Shown in pieces: positions 10,701 to 23,900 of a DNA stretch of 64,000 bases. The notes beneath the pieces are model-generated. The model was given only the letters and a program-made list of their open reading frames with translations. It did not search any database and was not told the DNA's origin. Every line of letters starts with the position of its first letter. The first letter of the stretch is position 1. The stretch spans positions 5,624,627 to 5,688,626 of the forward strand of contig NC_064048.1 in NCBI RefSeq assembly GCF_932526225.1, written 5' to 3'. Made by a program: the position numbers and the translations under genes. Source of the stretch: Nematostella vectensis. Its lineage: Eukaryota; Cnidaria; Anthozoa; Actiniaria; Edwardsiidae.

Positions 10701-12162
10701 TTAATTAATTATTAAATCATTTCTAAAAGATCAGAAGAACAGCTATGTCGGGGGGGGGGGGGGGGTGCTCGCGTATTTCATTAAAAAACCTTATCACATA
10801 ACATGATCAGGTCAATGCTAACTTAGACGATTGAAGAAATATTAAATATTATTTGTTACTTTGTTTTAAACTTTTAACAATAAAACGGACCTTTACTTAG
10901 CTTTGCGCTTTGAAACACAAGCATAGAGACTTCGGAATCATGCGGCATTTACATTAATATTTGAGACCTCCTGTTGTTTCCCGCGCTAAACAATGCAGGA
11001 ACTAGACCATAACTAAATTATAGTGTTAAGGAATCTTTTGCGCGTCAGACATCGCTTTTAATTTTCTAAATATGACTAGCTATTATATCAAAATACATTT
11101 CTAATGCTCATTCCAGAAGCGACATCTCTAGTCTAACTAGTACTATTCTTCTGAGTTAATATTTGGCCTTGCCTGTTCAGAATTTACATGTTAAAGAATG
11201 TTTGTCAATAATTATTCACGACACGACTCGATGCATATTCGGTTGTTGTTCATCTCTAATGGGTCGGAAAGCTGCGGTAAGCGAGGATTTCTAATCAAGG
11301 TACTCTTTTGTTAAATATCGCAAACTCTCAGAATACACTTGGGTCTAGAAGTTAGACAACTTGAAGTTACACAGTTTCACATTGTTTGTAAACTTTACTT
11401 GTACTGTTCACTTTTTCTCCAGCAAAATGTAAAGCTACGACGCAAAAGAGATGAAATCTCACTCTATTAGCAGCGAGGAATTTCTAACAAGAATCCAAAG
11501 ACGACTAAAAAACCATTCAGATGGACACTAAAAGTTATCAAAATTTAACTTTGGAAGGATTTCAGAACCCTCACTATGATACAGCGGAATCGACAAGCTC
11601 TGGAAGCGGTAAGAATAAGTTTAGGGGGGGAATTTTGGAAGCAGAACTCTTTGAGAATGTGCGCGCAACCAGAGCATGAAAACGAAGAAATGTTAAAATT
11701 ATGTCTGGAAATCGCTATCATTACTACTAGTTTGAGCCTTGTTTATGCTAAAATTTATTCGCTTTGTATCTTTGCGTTCCATTTGATCTTAAATTAACAA
11801 AATATTTCGTTTGTTCGTATTGCTGGAGATATGTTAATTTTCAATTACACCAAGTGAAACTCAATCAAATGGAAAATTCGTAGGAGAGCTTTAGTTAGTC
11901 TTAATAGCAATTTACGGCTGTAACTTCCAAAGCTTTCTCATTAGAAGGCGTACAGTGGAGATATTTTAAATAACCTCTTATTTTTAGTTGAGGATGGAGC
12001 GTTCATATTTTTGGATCATTTATCTCGGAGTAGAAAGAGAATTACACACGTGATCAATAACAATATGATAGTTTTATGTATAAACACAATACCATGCATT
12101 TTAGAGCGCATCGCTATAACAAAACAATCATAAACAAGGTTGTTGCAAAAAAGAGTGCATAA

Positions 12163-12446
12163 CAGGGGCGAGTACAGGTTGGGGGGGGGGGGGGGGGGTG
12201 GAGGGGCGAATGGGTGGATTTCCACCCCCCTGGTTGAGTAAAAAAATAATTGAAAGTTACTTTAAAGAAAATAAATGTCTGAGGACGGGAGTTAATGTCC
12301 ATGTGCCTTCTCCTGCTTGACTTTGCTGCCTCGATAAATAGCGTGAAGTATTGTGTAGGATCTATATAGTGACCTACCAAGAACAACTGTATCAGTCCAT
12401 AAGCCGTCTATCCAGCACCCCATTTTGAAATCCTGGATCCGCGCTT
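12163..12446 (+). mobile_element. hAT-like G-rich short element, diverged copy
   Basis: The left end CAGGGGCGAGTACAGG is followed by a long G run. The right end TCCTGGATCCGCGCTTG is the degenerate inverted form of CAGGGGCGGATCCAGGA. The layout matches better-preserved copies at 28720, 38003 and 51370. Assignment to hAT rests on the CAGGG..GGATCCAG ends, from established knowledge of that superfamily. No clean 8-bp target duplication is visible. Confidence 0.5.
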
Positions 12447-12653
12447 GCATAGTGAATAAATGTGCACAAATGTTGCTGTTAGTCTTGAGAATGGGTCTCG
12501 CAAGGTCGTAAGTGCAGCTCGGAAGTGAGAATCAGTCAGACACAAAAGAAAGAAAAAATACGCTGCTGTGCTCTTTAGACTTTTCATCATACGTTGTGGT
12601 CCTGACGCTTTAGAATAGATCGCACAACTAATTTCACATTATACGTGGGACTA

Positions 12654-12880
12654 ATAACTATCGTTGTGCCCATTTTAACGAAAAACCCAGAACGACTATT
12701 GTCTTATATAATACATATAATAGTGCGCAAGCGCCGCAAAACTGACAAGGAACAATATAACACAAGACAACGCAAAACGTACATGTACAAAGAATTTCGT
12801 ACGGATTCTCTGTATTTTATACTTGAGGTGACATTGGAAACGTATGAACCTGTGTAGGACGTTCCTATACCGAGACAACA
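12654..12880 (-). pseudogene. Partial duplicate of the adjacent GPCR (TM6 region)
   Basis: This segment is closely similar to 13443-13660, which is the part of the receptor gene from intracellular loop 3 to the start of TM7. It shares the phrases ACTATCGTTGTGCCCATTTT and AAAGAATTTCGTACGGATT. The translated copy keeps SYTG, SNVTSS, KYRESVRNSLYMY and then changes frame, so no receptor can be made. Flanks before and after the matching block are unrelated. It is a truncated local duplication about 0.5 kb downstream of the parent. Confidence 0.85.
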
Positions 12881-13333
12881 GGGGGTGGGGGTAGCTACTG
12901 AGGGCATTTACCCCCCCTCCCCTCAAATATTTTCAAATATTATAAGGAAATTCGATGCAATTCAATTAATTTATTTGGCACCTTTTCATCTTTGATTCAC
13001 GGGCGCTGCTCCAAATACATTTAAATAGAAGAACAAAATTTACAATTGGTTTTCAATTATGTTTCTATTCACAATGAATTTATATCATCGTACTTTGTAG
13101 CGATGTCATTATATAGTTCTCATTACAAAGCACTTTTCCCTTATTGTTGTTGCTTCCCAAACAAATTTAGCTATTTTATTTTTGGTTGCTCTCTCCTGTT
13201 TCAAACTAATCACCTTCAAAAATGCTAAGGAAATGACCTGCAAGGGCGTTGCCCCCCCTAATATTACGTGCCCTGCTACGGCTATGCTTTTGTATCAGCG
13301 CTCCTCTTTCTCTACTATCGGCTATCAACGACT

Positions 13334-14272
13334 TTATTTATTGAATAAAACTCCAAGAAAATTCACACTGTTTCGTACTGCATGCCGAAGATCTGTCATT
13401 TTCCAACAGTAAATAACCGGGTTTATCCCAGAATTCATAAGAACTATCGTTGTGCCCATTTTCACGAAAAACCCGGAACGACTATTGTCTCCTGTAATAC
13501 CATAGTACAAAAACGCCGCAAAACAAGGAATATAACACAAGACAAACGCAAAGTATATGTACAAAGAATTTCGTACGGATTTTCTGTACTTTAAGCTTGA
13601 GGAGACATTGGAAACGGATAAACCTGTGTAGGACGTTTCTACCGGGATAACTTGGATCTGGCTGCGGTGTTTTTTGATGACAATGTAGATTTTACAGTAG
13701 CTAGCAATAATAAAAGCTGCGCATATTCCAATTATACAGCACAGCACAATATTGAATGAGTTAATCCCAAATATCATCCACCAAATACCTAGTACAAATG
13801 CAAGTATCCAGTTCACAGCGCAAGCAGCGATCGCTTTCTTGAGTGTGACGATGGCATTGTATCTAAGATGAAGGTGAAGGGCCAGAAATCTATCAACAGC
13901 AACGGAAGTAATGCTTAAAAGTGAAACAGCGCCAAAACTTGTCGAAGTTATACCATAGATAGTTGCAAAATCGCAATAGGTATTCGGTCTTTCACTGGCC
14001 CTGAGTTCTAATGCACTCCAGGCTGCTAAAATTGGCTGGGCAATGATACCAACGGCAAAGTCCGACAAAGCCAGATTACCCAGAAGTACCATCGCTGGTG
14101 TGTGAAGCGCCGAAGTCCTCCATATTGAGAAAAGGACTAAAACATTTAGGGCGATGGCAGGTAGAAATGTGATTCCGTTTAGCAGAGCAACGATAATGAA
14201 TTCCGTCTGCGTTATCTGGCCATGCTTGACCCATTTAGTGAAATGGTAACAGGAATAATTATGAAACTCCAT
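13334..14272 (-). CDS. Class A (rhodopsin-like) G protein-coupled receptor, 312 residues
   Basis: Single-exon ORF from ATG at 14272 to the stop ending at 13334. The start was chosen because it gives a normal short extracellular N-terminus (MEFHNYSCYHF); the open frame upstream runs into an A-rich leader. Seven hydrophobic segments are visible. Family marks are ALNVLVL in TM1, NLALSDF in TM2, a TM3 Cys in TYCDF, a DRF variant of the DRY motif in SVAVDRFLAL, and NSGINPVIY (NPxxY) in TM7. The overall look (HTPAMVLLGNLALSDF) is that of cnidarian aminergic, adenosine or melanocortin-like receptor expansions; ligand and coupling cannot be told. It sits in the plasma membrane. A decayed 3' duplicate lies downstream at 12654-12880. 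Confidence 0.9.
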   Translation of the reverse strand: MEFHNYSCYHFTKWVKHGQITQTEFIIVALLNGITFLPAIALNVLVLFSIWRTSALHTPAMVLLGNLALSDFAVGIIAQPILAAWSALELRASERPNTYCDFATIYGITSTSFGAVSLLSITSVAVDRFLALHLHLRYNAIVTLKKAIAACAVNWILAFVLGIWWMIFGINSFNIVLCCIIGICAAFIIASYCKIYIVIKKHRSQIQVIPVETSYTGLSVSNVSSSLKYRKSVRNSLYIYFAFVLCYIPCFAAFLYYGITGDNSRSGFFVKMGTTIVLMNSGINPVIYCWKMTDLRHAVRNSVNFLGVLFNK

Positions 14273-14984
14273 TTTTTTTTTGCCTTTTCCACCGAGCGAC
14301 AGCGACTGTACGAAAGGTGTTCTAAGCAAACAAGGAAGAAAAAAAAAAGAAACTTTTAACGGTGTTAAAATAAAAAATAAAATAAAAGCTGTTCTCTTAC
14401 GAAAGAGTACTCTAAGAATAGCTTACCTTTTTGCGATCTATTTTTTCTTGTTCTAAAAGAACGATTAGGATTTCCTTGTCGTCTTACAGTCCTTTTAGCG
14501 CTTTCTCGAAAAACTTCAACAGTCTTTTCTTCTTTTTCCACCTGTCTGTGTCAATATTGTTATTTTCTATATTTCCTTATGCGAATATGAGTTTGTTATT
14601 TTTAGACGTGAGCAAGGTTAAATCGAAAATAGCCAACGATTAACCAGGAAAGGTAATACACACTAAGAGCAGGGTCATTTTTCCAAACTCCTTCTTCGGG
14701 AAAGCAGCTATAAGATAAACAAGTATATTTTTAAAATTTTCAATATTTCAACAACGCACTACTTAAAGCAGCTGTCGATGTTTGCCTTCCCCCTCCTATT
14801 AGTTTAATAATTAAAAAAATGTTTACTTTTATATGCAATCTGAGTGTAGAGGCGCGATAAGCAATAAGTTAAATCGAAAATAGAAATAAAGAAAAATATC
14901 AAATACCAAGGGAAGCAAACTATTCTTCATTATTATTAATTCATTTCAATATTATTTATTATTAAATATATTAATCATTATTCT

Positions 14985-15088
<104 letters not shown>

Positions 15089-15175
15089 TCATTACAATAC
15101 CAAGGAAAGCAATCTATTCGTCATCATTATTTGTAATTCATTTCAATATATGGCCGACATCGCTAACAATATTAT

Positions 15176-15208
<33 letters not shown>

Positions 15209-15519
15209 CACATGTTGCCCTTCTGGTCTATGGCAGGGGGGGGGGGAGGGGGGGAGGGGGTGCTCTTAAAGCTTTTTCCGGGAAAATCGCTTCTGAACCA
15301 TAGTAGCTAATAGGGTAAAACTTGGTGATTTTTCCTAAAATATTTCTGCGGACGTTTTGATGTCATTGGTATGTCGAGAAGACGCTCAATGTTACCATGG
15401 CAACCGTTTTCTCACACTACTAAAAAGTAGTGAATTTTTCTTTTTTTGGTCGTGTTCTCAGATTTAAATGCCTGTTTTGAGTATATAAGAGTTTCACAAC
15501 TATAACCTTTTTCACCTCG

Positions 15520-15950
15520 GATATTTAGAGGGAGGGGTGAGTCAATTTTGCCCTTTTAAAGCTGTTGTTAAAAATGTTACTAGATAACACTTTAAAATAT
15601 AATCCTATCCATTTATCATTACTATGTGCAGTAATAAATGCATGCAATTTTTTTTCTGTAATAATTCCAGAATTTTTTAAATCATAAGAATCCAAGATGG
15701 CGGATCAAGATGGAAGACCCAAGATGGCGAAATTCTTAAAAAAAAAAAATTATTATTAACGTTTTTATGGCCTTTTTGCACTGTTAAGCCGTTAAAAGGT
15801 TGATTCTGACACATCTGAAAACTGAAAGTTGATTTCAACCCGATATCTGAAAATTTAGGTGACATTTGAAAAATAGTTAAAATTCGTATTATCGTAATTT
15901 GTGACGCCATAATTGATTCGACCACACCCAAAATAGGAAGAATCAAATTC
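15520..15950 (+). repeat. Interspersed repeat, copy 1 of the 'AAGATGGC' family
   Basis: Closely resembles 52840-53280 along its length: shared AAAGCTGTTG, CTGTAATAATTCCA, AAGAATCCAA.ATGG, two AAGATGGC motifs, a long phrase around TTAAGCCGTTAAAAGGTTGA, and the end ATTGATTCGACCACACCCAA. Both copies keep a short minus-strand ORF with related peptides (CQNQPFNGLTVQKGH against CQNQPFNGFTMRKGH). The class is unknown; no terminal repeats were found. Confidence 0.8.
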
Positions 15951-17919
15951 TCTGTTCAAACCTTTTATTTTTGTTGATCATTTATGTTCATTTGGGCGTT
16001 GTAATTTGATCACTGTCGCTCCTAAAATAAAATGTAATTTGATCATTTTCACTCTAAAATTTCTCCTAAAATAAAAATATCCCAGCCTAAACTGAGAATG
16101 ACTAGACGCTTTTATATAAAAAAAAGAGTACAATAAAAAAAAACGCTTAAAAGTTATTATATATCCTTTATTTTCAATCTAAAGCGCGGGTTTTTGCTCT
16201 AAGCCACTAGCGCAAGGCCTTTTGCCTCATTGTATTTCTGAGACAATACACACAAAGGTATCATTGTTAGCTTTGAATTATCGGTTTACAATGGGTTACA
16301 TCACCGATGCCTAGAACCTAAAACCTAATGCGTTTATGTAACTCTATTTGCTGGACAGCCACAATACAACGCAATAGATATTGATCACCAGCATGATTTA
16401 TTTTATTTTACCGTATCATATATTATTCTTCGAAACTAAACTCTGATCGATTTTCAGGTTTCAGATTTTCTTGTTTTTAGGTTTAAAAAAATTAAATTAT
16501 AACCACTAAGAGGCGGATACTAAAACTTTACAACAATATTTACAGAATCAATAATTGTTATTTATTACGGCTATCATCCTTGCACAACTCTTACAAATTG
16601 TCGTCAGCGCCAAATTTAACTTGTCGTCAGCGTCAAGTTTAATAAAGTCTATTTTGTAATCGCTCAGAGCACTCGGTATTGTCAAATCAGCGTGGTTTTC
16701 CCTAAGGATCGGTGAAGCGCTTTATGATGCTAATTCCACATAATAATCAGTCTGGCTAGTGGATCTTTGACTTAGAATAACTTAAAGATATACCTACCGT
16801 ACGTTGTATACCGTCAGGCACCGAATTATTTCCCCCTCTAGTCCTAGTTGTCCTCTAGGCGCTCCACAAGGGTGGGATTGTAGCGGTTTCTAAGAGTCTT
16901 TGGATATTCGTTTATATTGGACACGATCTAGAATGACAAAGCTAGTGAATCTTGGATCCCTCGGCTATTTTGAGGCCTGATGGGGTTGCCGAGACAATTT
17001 GTCTCGTACTGCAATAAGCTAGGTATGTAACTTGCCGACAATGACACATTTGTTTCATCTCTCAAACAGAATTTTGACGATCTTTCAGAAATCAATCCAA
17101 TGCTAAAGGGCTCCATCATGTGCAGCATGCTAAGTTCTTTAAATGTTTTGTTAACATTGCTTTGTTGATTTAAAGCAGTGGGAACATGGACACCTTGTAC
17201 ACCTTTTAAAACGGCCACCATGCTCTATTCAAGTGTGTGCTTTAGAGGTTGCCGGTTTTGGAAACCTGTATTAAACGAACAATTCACGCGGTCCTGTTTT
17301 CTGTTATAGAGATATAATGAGAAGTGTATGGATTCGGACACCTCCATAAAACGAACATTACGCACGATTGTTCTAGCCCTGGCCTAAATATATCATATGT
17401 CAAAAGCTCGTTCTAATGATTTTTCCCACTTTCCCTCTAGCATCCCTCGGCTCCCAGTTTTAATTCCTCCTTTCGCATTCGACTAGTCCCTCCTTACCTC
17501 CTGATAATAAAACTTGTACTAGATCATATGTAAGGTTGCTTTACATTTCGAAGAGCTCTACAAGATATTCCATCCCTCTCTTTTGTTCTGTCTAATTGAT
17601 TTTGTCATCCTTATTCTTCTCGTTCTATACCATTATGTATTTTTTTACCTTAACTCCTTCTCCCTACTCCCACCCTTCCTCCCACACACTTTTTTCATCC
17701 TCCAACCCCAGGTGCCATGGTACGAATAGATCAAGTTATACCCTCCCCCATGCGTACTCAATAACGCATCCTCACTAATCCTCGCCTTCCCTCTTCGAAG
17801 ATTTAAGTCATCTATCGCCCCCTCCCTTCATGTGTTCAATAGCCTTTTCTTCACTTTTTGCTATCTCTGTAACGCGAAAAAAAAAATAGTATTCATTCCC
17901 CGTTGCTTTCTCTCTATAG
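15951..17919. other. Intergenic or upstream intron of the synaptotagmin-like gene
   Basis: The exon starting at 17920 needs an upstream exon ending in phase 1, which was not identified. 17420-17915 is strikingly pyrimidine-rich on the plus strand (TCCCTC, CCTCCTT motifs), up to the acceptor CTCTATAG. Motifs such as CCTGTATTAAACGAACA near 17260 suggest a decayed Tigger-like repeat end. A 97-codon minus ORF at 16928-17221 is unrecognised and not called. Confidence 0.4.
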
Positions 17920-20900
17920 ATGTGAAACTCAAGGTAGCTATTGGTTTTGGCGTGGTATGCGCTGCCGTCCTAATTGCTGTGTTGATAGTCCTTGTGTACA
18001 AGATCATCGTCTTGAGAGCCATGACTCGTAAGAGTCAGCGGCCTCCCGAAAGGAAGATATTCCACCGCGGGCCTTCCTTGAAGGAGAGCGACTTTTCCCG
18101 CGCCCCGCAGCAACGACGACATCGACCACTCATGAAAACAGACAGGTGAAGACATTTTTTATTCTGTTTATTTATTTAAATCACTTTCTGTATTCTAAAT
18201 ATTTCAGCGCTACCGTGGTCATCATTACAAAATGTTAAAAAAAAAATTTAGCCAATTATCACGCAAGAATTACACCAACTCCCGCCATGCTCAGATATGC
18301 ACTCAGCCATTCCTCTGGCTCATGTCTCATTTAAACAGGAAGTAGGTTTCTACTTCGCAAAACTTTAAAGGCTAGCGCGTCAAACTCTTTAAAGAATGTC
18401 GATCAACCATTCCTTTATTATTGTTTACAATTGAATTTGCATCGGTTTATTTGCATAAGAAACTTTAAAATAACTATCAGTATCAGACTAAAAGTCTGAT
18501 ACTTTGTTAATGATATTTGATTAAAAGTATCTCAGTCACTTGCTTGAATTAGCCGATGGAAATGGATTCTTTGAATGAGTCTGTTTTGTGCGGGAGTATA
18601 AAAGGCGGCGTAATTAGTGGCCCTCTTTAACATTAAATAAATGAACGTTTTCAATCGTTTTTCGATGCGACCTCGTTTCCCAGTGACGTGGATAGCTTAG
18701 GAAAATCCTGATGGCTGATACTGTTTAGTGTTCATACAGTTTTTTGTATAGGTATAATACAGGTGGTGGATATTGTTTAATGCTTTTAAAAGTTCTGCGG
18801 ATAAATAAGCTATCAATGGCTGATACCGTTGAGTGTTCATATAGTTCTGCGTATAAGTGATATTTTGTTCTGTGTATAAGTAAACAATTGTGATGGCTGA
18901 CATTGATAAATGTATGTAGTTCTGCGTAAGTAAACTATTAATGGATGGTATCGATGAATGTTCACATAGTTCCGTTAATAAAGTAAACTATTGATGGCCG
19001 ATATCGATGAATGTTCATATATTCCCGCTTATAAGGTAAGATATTGATGGCCGATATCGATGAATGTTCATATATTCCCGCTTATAAGGTAAGATATTGA
19101 TGGCCGATATCGATGAATGTTCATATATTCCCGCTTATAAGGTAAGATATTGATGGCCGATATCGATGAATGTTCATATATTCCCGCTTATAAGGTAAGA
19201 TATTGATGGCCGATATCGATGAAGGTTCATATATTCCCGCTTATAAGGTAAGATATTGATGGCTAATTTTGTTTATGTAGCTCTGCTTCTGATATCACGA
19301 TCGGGGCATGGCGTGCTGCGAATCTCAGCCCTTCCAGTGATTCTAGTGACTGTAATGGCAACCCATTTGAGCAAAGTCTGGGCTGCGGTAAGCTGGAGTT
19401 TTCGATAATGTACGACACGACATGCGAATGTCTTCGAGTGCAAGTTCTCAAGGCAAATAATCTGAGTGTGCCTGAGGCGACAACATACGTGGAGGTGTTT
19501 CTACTGCCTGACAAGGTGAGGGAATTATAATGTCCTCACCAACATTTGACATCTACTGGCTATATTCCATTCATAGTCAGCACTTACAGCATCATCGCCA
19601 CACTAACGTCATATTGAATCGGCTTTATCACAATTATCATTAACAGCAGCCCGATTACACTGTTATTACCAGCAACACTGCCGACACAGGCACAATTATT
19701 TCGCATCAGCAAAACAATCGTCATAATCATCAACGTCTGCACGAATAACACTACAACAATTATACTACCATTTCCACCATCGTCATCTCCACAAACAACA
19801 AAACACAACAATCCTCCACCTTCATTATCATAATCTTTACTATCATCATCGTCATCAGTATCATCAACACCACTATCATCATTATCATCATCATCATTAT
19901 TACTAGCATCATAATCACTGTCATCATTACTAACATCATATCACTATCATCAGCATCAGCATTATTACCACCAAAGTAATAACCATATGGCCATCCTCAT
20001 AGCAGTACAAACGGTATCATTGACAACTCCTCCTCCTCACCATCATGCCTTCATCGTCATCCACAACCACATCGGCAACAAAACAAGAGATAGCAAAGAT
20101 CAGGCACCGAAAAGGCACCGAACGGCGATGATCACCTGTAAACCACCTTTGCGAAATAGAATTGGGAGTATCCAGGATATCCCAGGAAATCCTAGTAGCT
20201 CCCAAATCTTGGGAGTTCTATTCTCAGGGGCATCACCACTCCTCGTCACCACCTAGGCGTTTTTTAATTTTCTTCTCACTCTTCTTCTTCTTCTCATTAT
20301 TTTATTTTGCTGCTTGTTTCTTTTTCTTGTTTTCTTCTAGTGTTTTTTGTTGTTGTTGTTGTCTCTCTTTTCTTCTTCTTCTTGGTGATTTGACGATTCC
20401 TATATCATATTTCTACCTTCTCTAATTTAGATTGAGAAATACCAGACCAAAGTGAAATACAAGAATTCCAACCCTGTCTTCAATGAGACGTTTGAGTTCG
20501 ATGTGGCCTTCTCAGAGCTCTCGGAGCGAACCTTACAGTTTTGTATCAATGACTATGACGGTTACTCTCGGCACCAGGCTCTCGGCGAGGTCTTCCACTC
20601 GTTTGACGTAAACGTTAACATGCAAGAGGATACGGTTGTGATTTACGAGAAAGATATCCGAAGAGATATCTTCACTTTTAGGGTAATACCACACAGCAAT
20701 GTACTGCAGTTTCACTTTTCCATACGAGTCAACTGCATTATCTTCACGGCGTTTGTATTGTTCTTGAATAAATATTTTTATCTATTCTAATATTTGAAAA
20801 AAATAATTGAAAAATATTCCTCTTAAGTTATCTGCTCACAACTTCACACGTTATCTTTCAGGAGGAAAATCAAGTACGCAAGGGGGAGGTGTTGTTATCC

Positions 20901-23900
20901 TTGTGCTACTTACCCACTTCTGGAAGGTTAACCTTTGTAGTACTGAAAGCGAGGCTATCGAGTAAAGAATTTGGAGATCAGTTACCAAGTAAGTATGTTT
21001 TTCAATAAATACAATAACTGCAAGTTGGATATTTGAGCATTTATTATGCTTTCACAATAACATTTTAAGCTGTTTCATTAGAAATAAATAAATAATTTAC
21101 GCATCTTTGGATTTGTTTACAGGCAGCCTGAGTTACCCTAACGCTTGTCGATAAATACTGAACACATCCTTAAAAAAAATCATCATTAAAAGAAGTCATA
21201 TTTTAACCTTATTCCCGAATCGCTCTCTATATAGTGGATTAATTTGGAGAATAAAAACAAAATCCCACAATCGCTCTACTTTATACTATCATTTTTTTTA
21301 CCCCATTAGCTAAAAAAGAAGGCATTTATATAAGACATAGATTCAAAACACATTTCCATAAGCTGTAATATGATAATATATGCATTGTTATAGCCAAATT
21401 CGTACTTTCGGGACCGCCTGAAATACCAAATTCATTTGGAAATAGCGCGTATTCAATTAAACAAAACAGACAAACAAACCGTTCCTTCTAGAGATCTTTT
21501 AAGTTTTCATGTATTTCCTTCACTTTCCCAGTTCCCGAGTTTCTGCCTCACGCTTTGGCGTATTTGATGTAATGCATCGGTGCTTTGCCTCATAAACTTG
21601 TCCAAAATAGACACTTTTCCCTTCTCATCAGACGGTAAATGTTTACCTCGACGCCTTTGTGAAATATTAACAGCTTTAACGACATCAGGAGTAGAACTTG
21701 CTCGCATGGATCCACACAAACTATTTGGTCGACTGGTAGACCTGTGGTGATACCCATCCGTGGACTGGACCGAGAGATCCCATTGGCTGCCGTTTCCAGA
21801 GAGTCTATATCTCCACGTTCTACCTCTGAATTCCTCATCTTTTCCGAATTTGCTCGAGTCTATGAGGCTTTTGACTTCTGGGAGCCCGGAGTATTCGGAA
21901 ATTAACGCGACATCGTCCCCGTCGTGTGAAGGCTTCCCGTTAAGAACTCGCTCTGAGCGGAGCGCGACTAGAAGTGCTCGTCTCTGGCCTTGTGCTTGGC
22001 GGAGTTGTGCCTTTGCCAATTTGAGTTCTCCGCGAAGGTCACTCTGCCTTGCCCTTAGTTCGCTTAGTGATTCTTCTAAATTATCAATAAAAGCCCTGCT
22101 TTCCTCCAAGCTATCATAAGGGCCCGGTGGTTCATCTAAACATAAGAATTCCACGACTGGTTGACTCCCAGAAATGTCGTCCCTCGACAGAATACAATTT
22201 AAATATTCCTGTAAAGCATTCTTACGCATTTCGATAAAACAATTCTCGAAGTTGTCCCCTAGAAACCTCTTCGGTGGCAGAGAGCAATCCGGAAAACTTT
22301 CTGTGAACATTTTCCGTAGGTTTTCGTCCATTCTAGCAAATTCTGAATACCGTCGAAACACAAACCAGCTTCTTCCATCGGCAAAATTAACTGCAATTTG
22401 GAAAACGGTGAAACGTTTTCTGGATTCGACAACTTCATATCCAACAATAGGCGCTTGAATTTCTTGCTCTGATAGAGATTCAAAATGCTCGTTGTTCGAA
22501 TCTTCCGAATTCGTATTATCGTCTGCCATATTGAACAGGCATTGTAAACACTGAGTTATGAACCAAAAATAAACTCAACGTACTTCGAATTTGCATATGA
22601 CAACTTCGCCCTAACAGTCTGGTGTTCCTTGTATTAGATCGAAAGCGAAGTTTTCTCTGTTTTCTTCTCTCAATAACACAAATCTCATTTGTGTACGGTA
22701 GACAGGTTAAATGGCGTGGAATCAAGCGTGAAAATGCAACCACTGTGCTGTCATGCGGGGGATTAAATAATTCTAATTTTATTTATGTATTTCGGTTATT
22801 CATGAGAGAAGTCCTATCTGAGATCACAGGTGGATTGTCTTTTTGGCATATCGGTGCACCGCTCCTCGCGATAAACCAGTTAATGTGACTGGTTATCGTA
22901 TTTGTGACTTCAAGCGGTTAATCTTTATTGTAAATTGTACTACACTCGAAGATGTACTGCACACACGAAATTGATGATTTTAATAAAAACACGTTTAAGG
23001 CTATCTCTCCTCAGTTATTGTTTACAAATGGAACAATTCTTCGTAAAATGTGGGATTGAATAGTATTTTCCGAAAACAAAAATCTTGGAATATTTATTTA
23101 AATTCTCGCATGGTATTCAATTCAGAAATCCCATATTTTTTTAAAGTAAATTTGTCCTGAGTGTTCGTTTGTCGGTTTTTGGATAAGGTATGCTCAGCGT
23201 CAAAGACATGCTGTATATATAGGATATTACACGGTGGCGCGAAGATATGAAGTTTAATTTCGAGTGGTGGAAACAATATTTTTCGAGTGAGCGCAGCGGG
23301 CAAGTAAAATCTTGTTTTTACCACGAGAAAATAATCGTCATATCTTCAAGCCATCGTGTAATGTTCTTTTGATTATATGGACATGAATCGAAAATCAAAA
23401 TGGGCGGGAAAGCTGTTTTGATTTGACGCGCGCATACATCCGGGACATTTCGGTAAATAACTTTTTCACCACTAGTGAAAATATTTTCCGGTAAAACACT
23501 ACTATCCATATAATAAAAAGCTGTCCATTTATAGTAGTTATTTAAAGAGCAGCGCCTTTTTTTAAATCGGCTATGATCTGTCTGGACCAGTCACAAGCTT
23601 TCTAAAGCTAGTATTGAAGTGGTTATTTTGCTGCAAAAAAATGTACTTGACAGAACTTGACGGTGGTAAAACGGGTAACAAAATCATGTTTTATCGCAAA
23701 CGTGAGAGGGATTTCTGCAAGACATTTTTGTAACTAACATTAAAGCAAACCTACTTTTAAGCTGGTTTGTTTGTAGTAAAACGTGTAACATCGCTCATCT
23801 ATTAGTTCTGCAAAAATGATGCGAAAGAAGAAATGACCGTCTTAGATAGCCTACTTGTAGGCTTTGATAGTTTTTCCGGCACGAAAACACGATGTTCGCA

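Larger units (their letters stand above)
9601..12162. other. Intergenic with scattered repeats, no gene seen
   Basis: AT-rich. Apart from the repeat at 10374-10700 and a G run near 10750-10766, nothing with coding character was found. Short ORFs here fall in repeats or lack context. Confidence 0.45.

Noticed and set aside
16928-17221. 97-codon minus-strand ORF with ordinary composition
   Set aside because: No recognisable domain, no splice support and no partner copy. It could be a real small exon, but nothing in the sequence confirms it.
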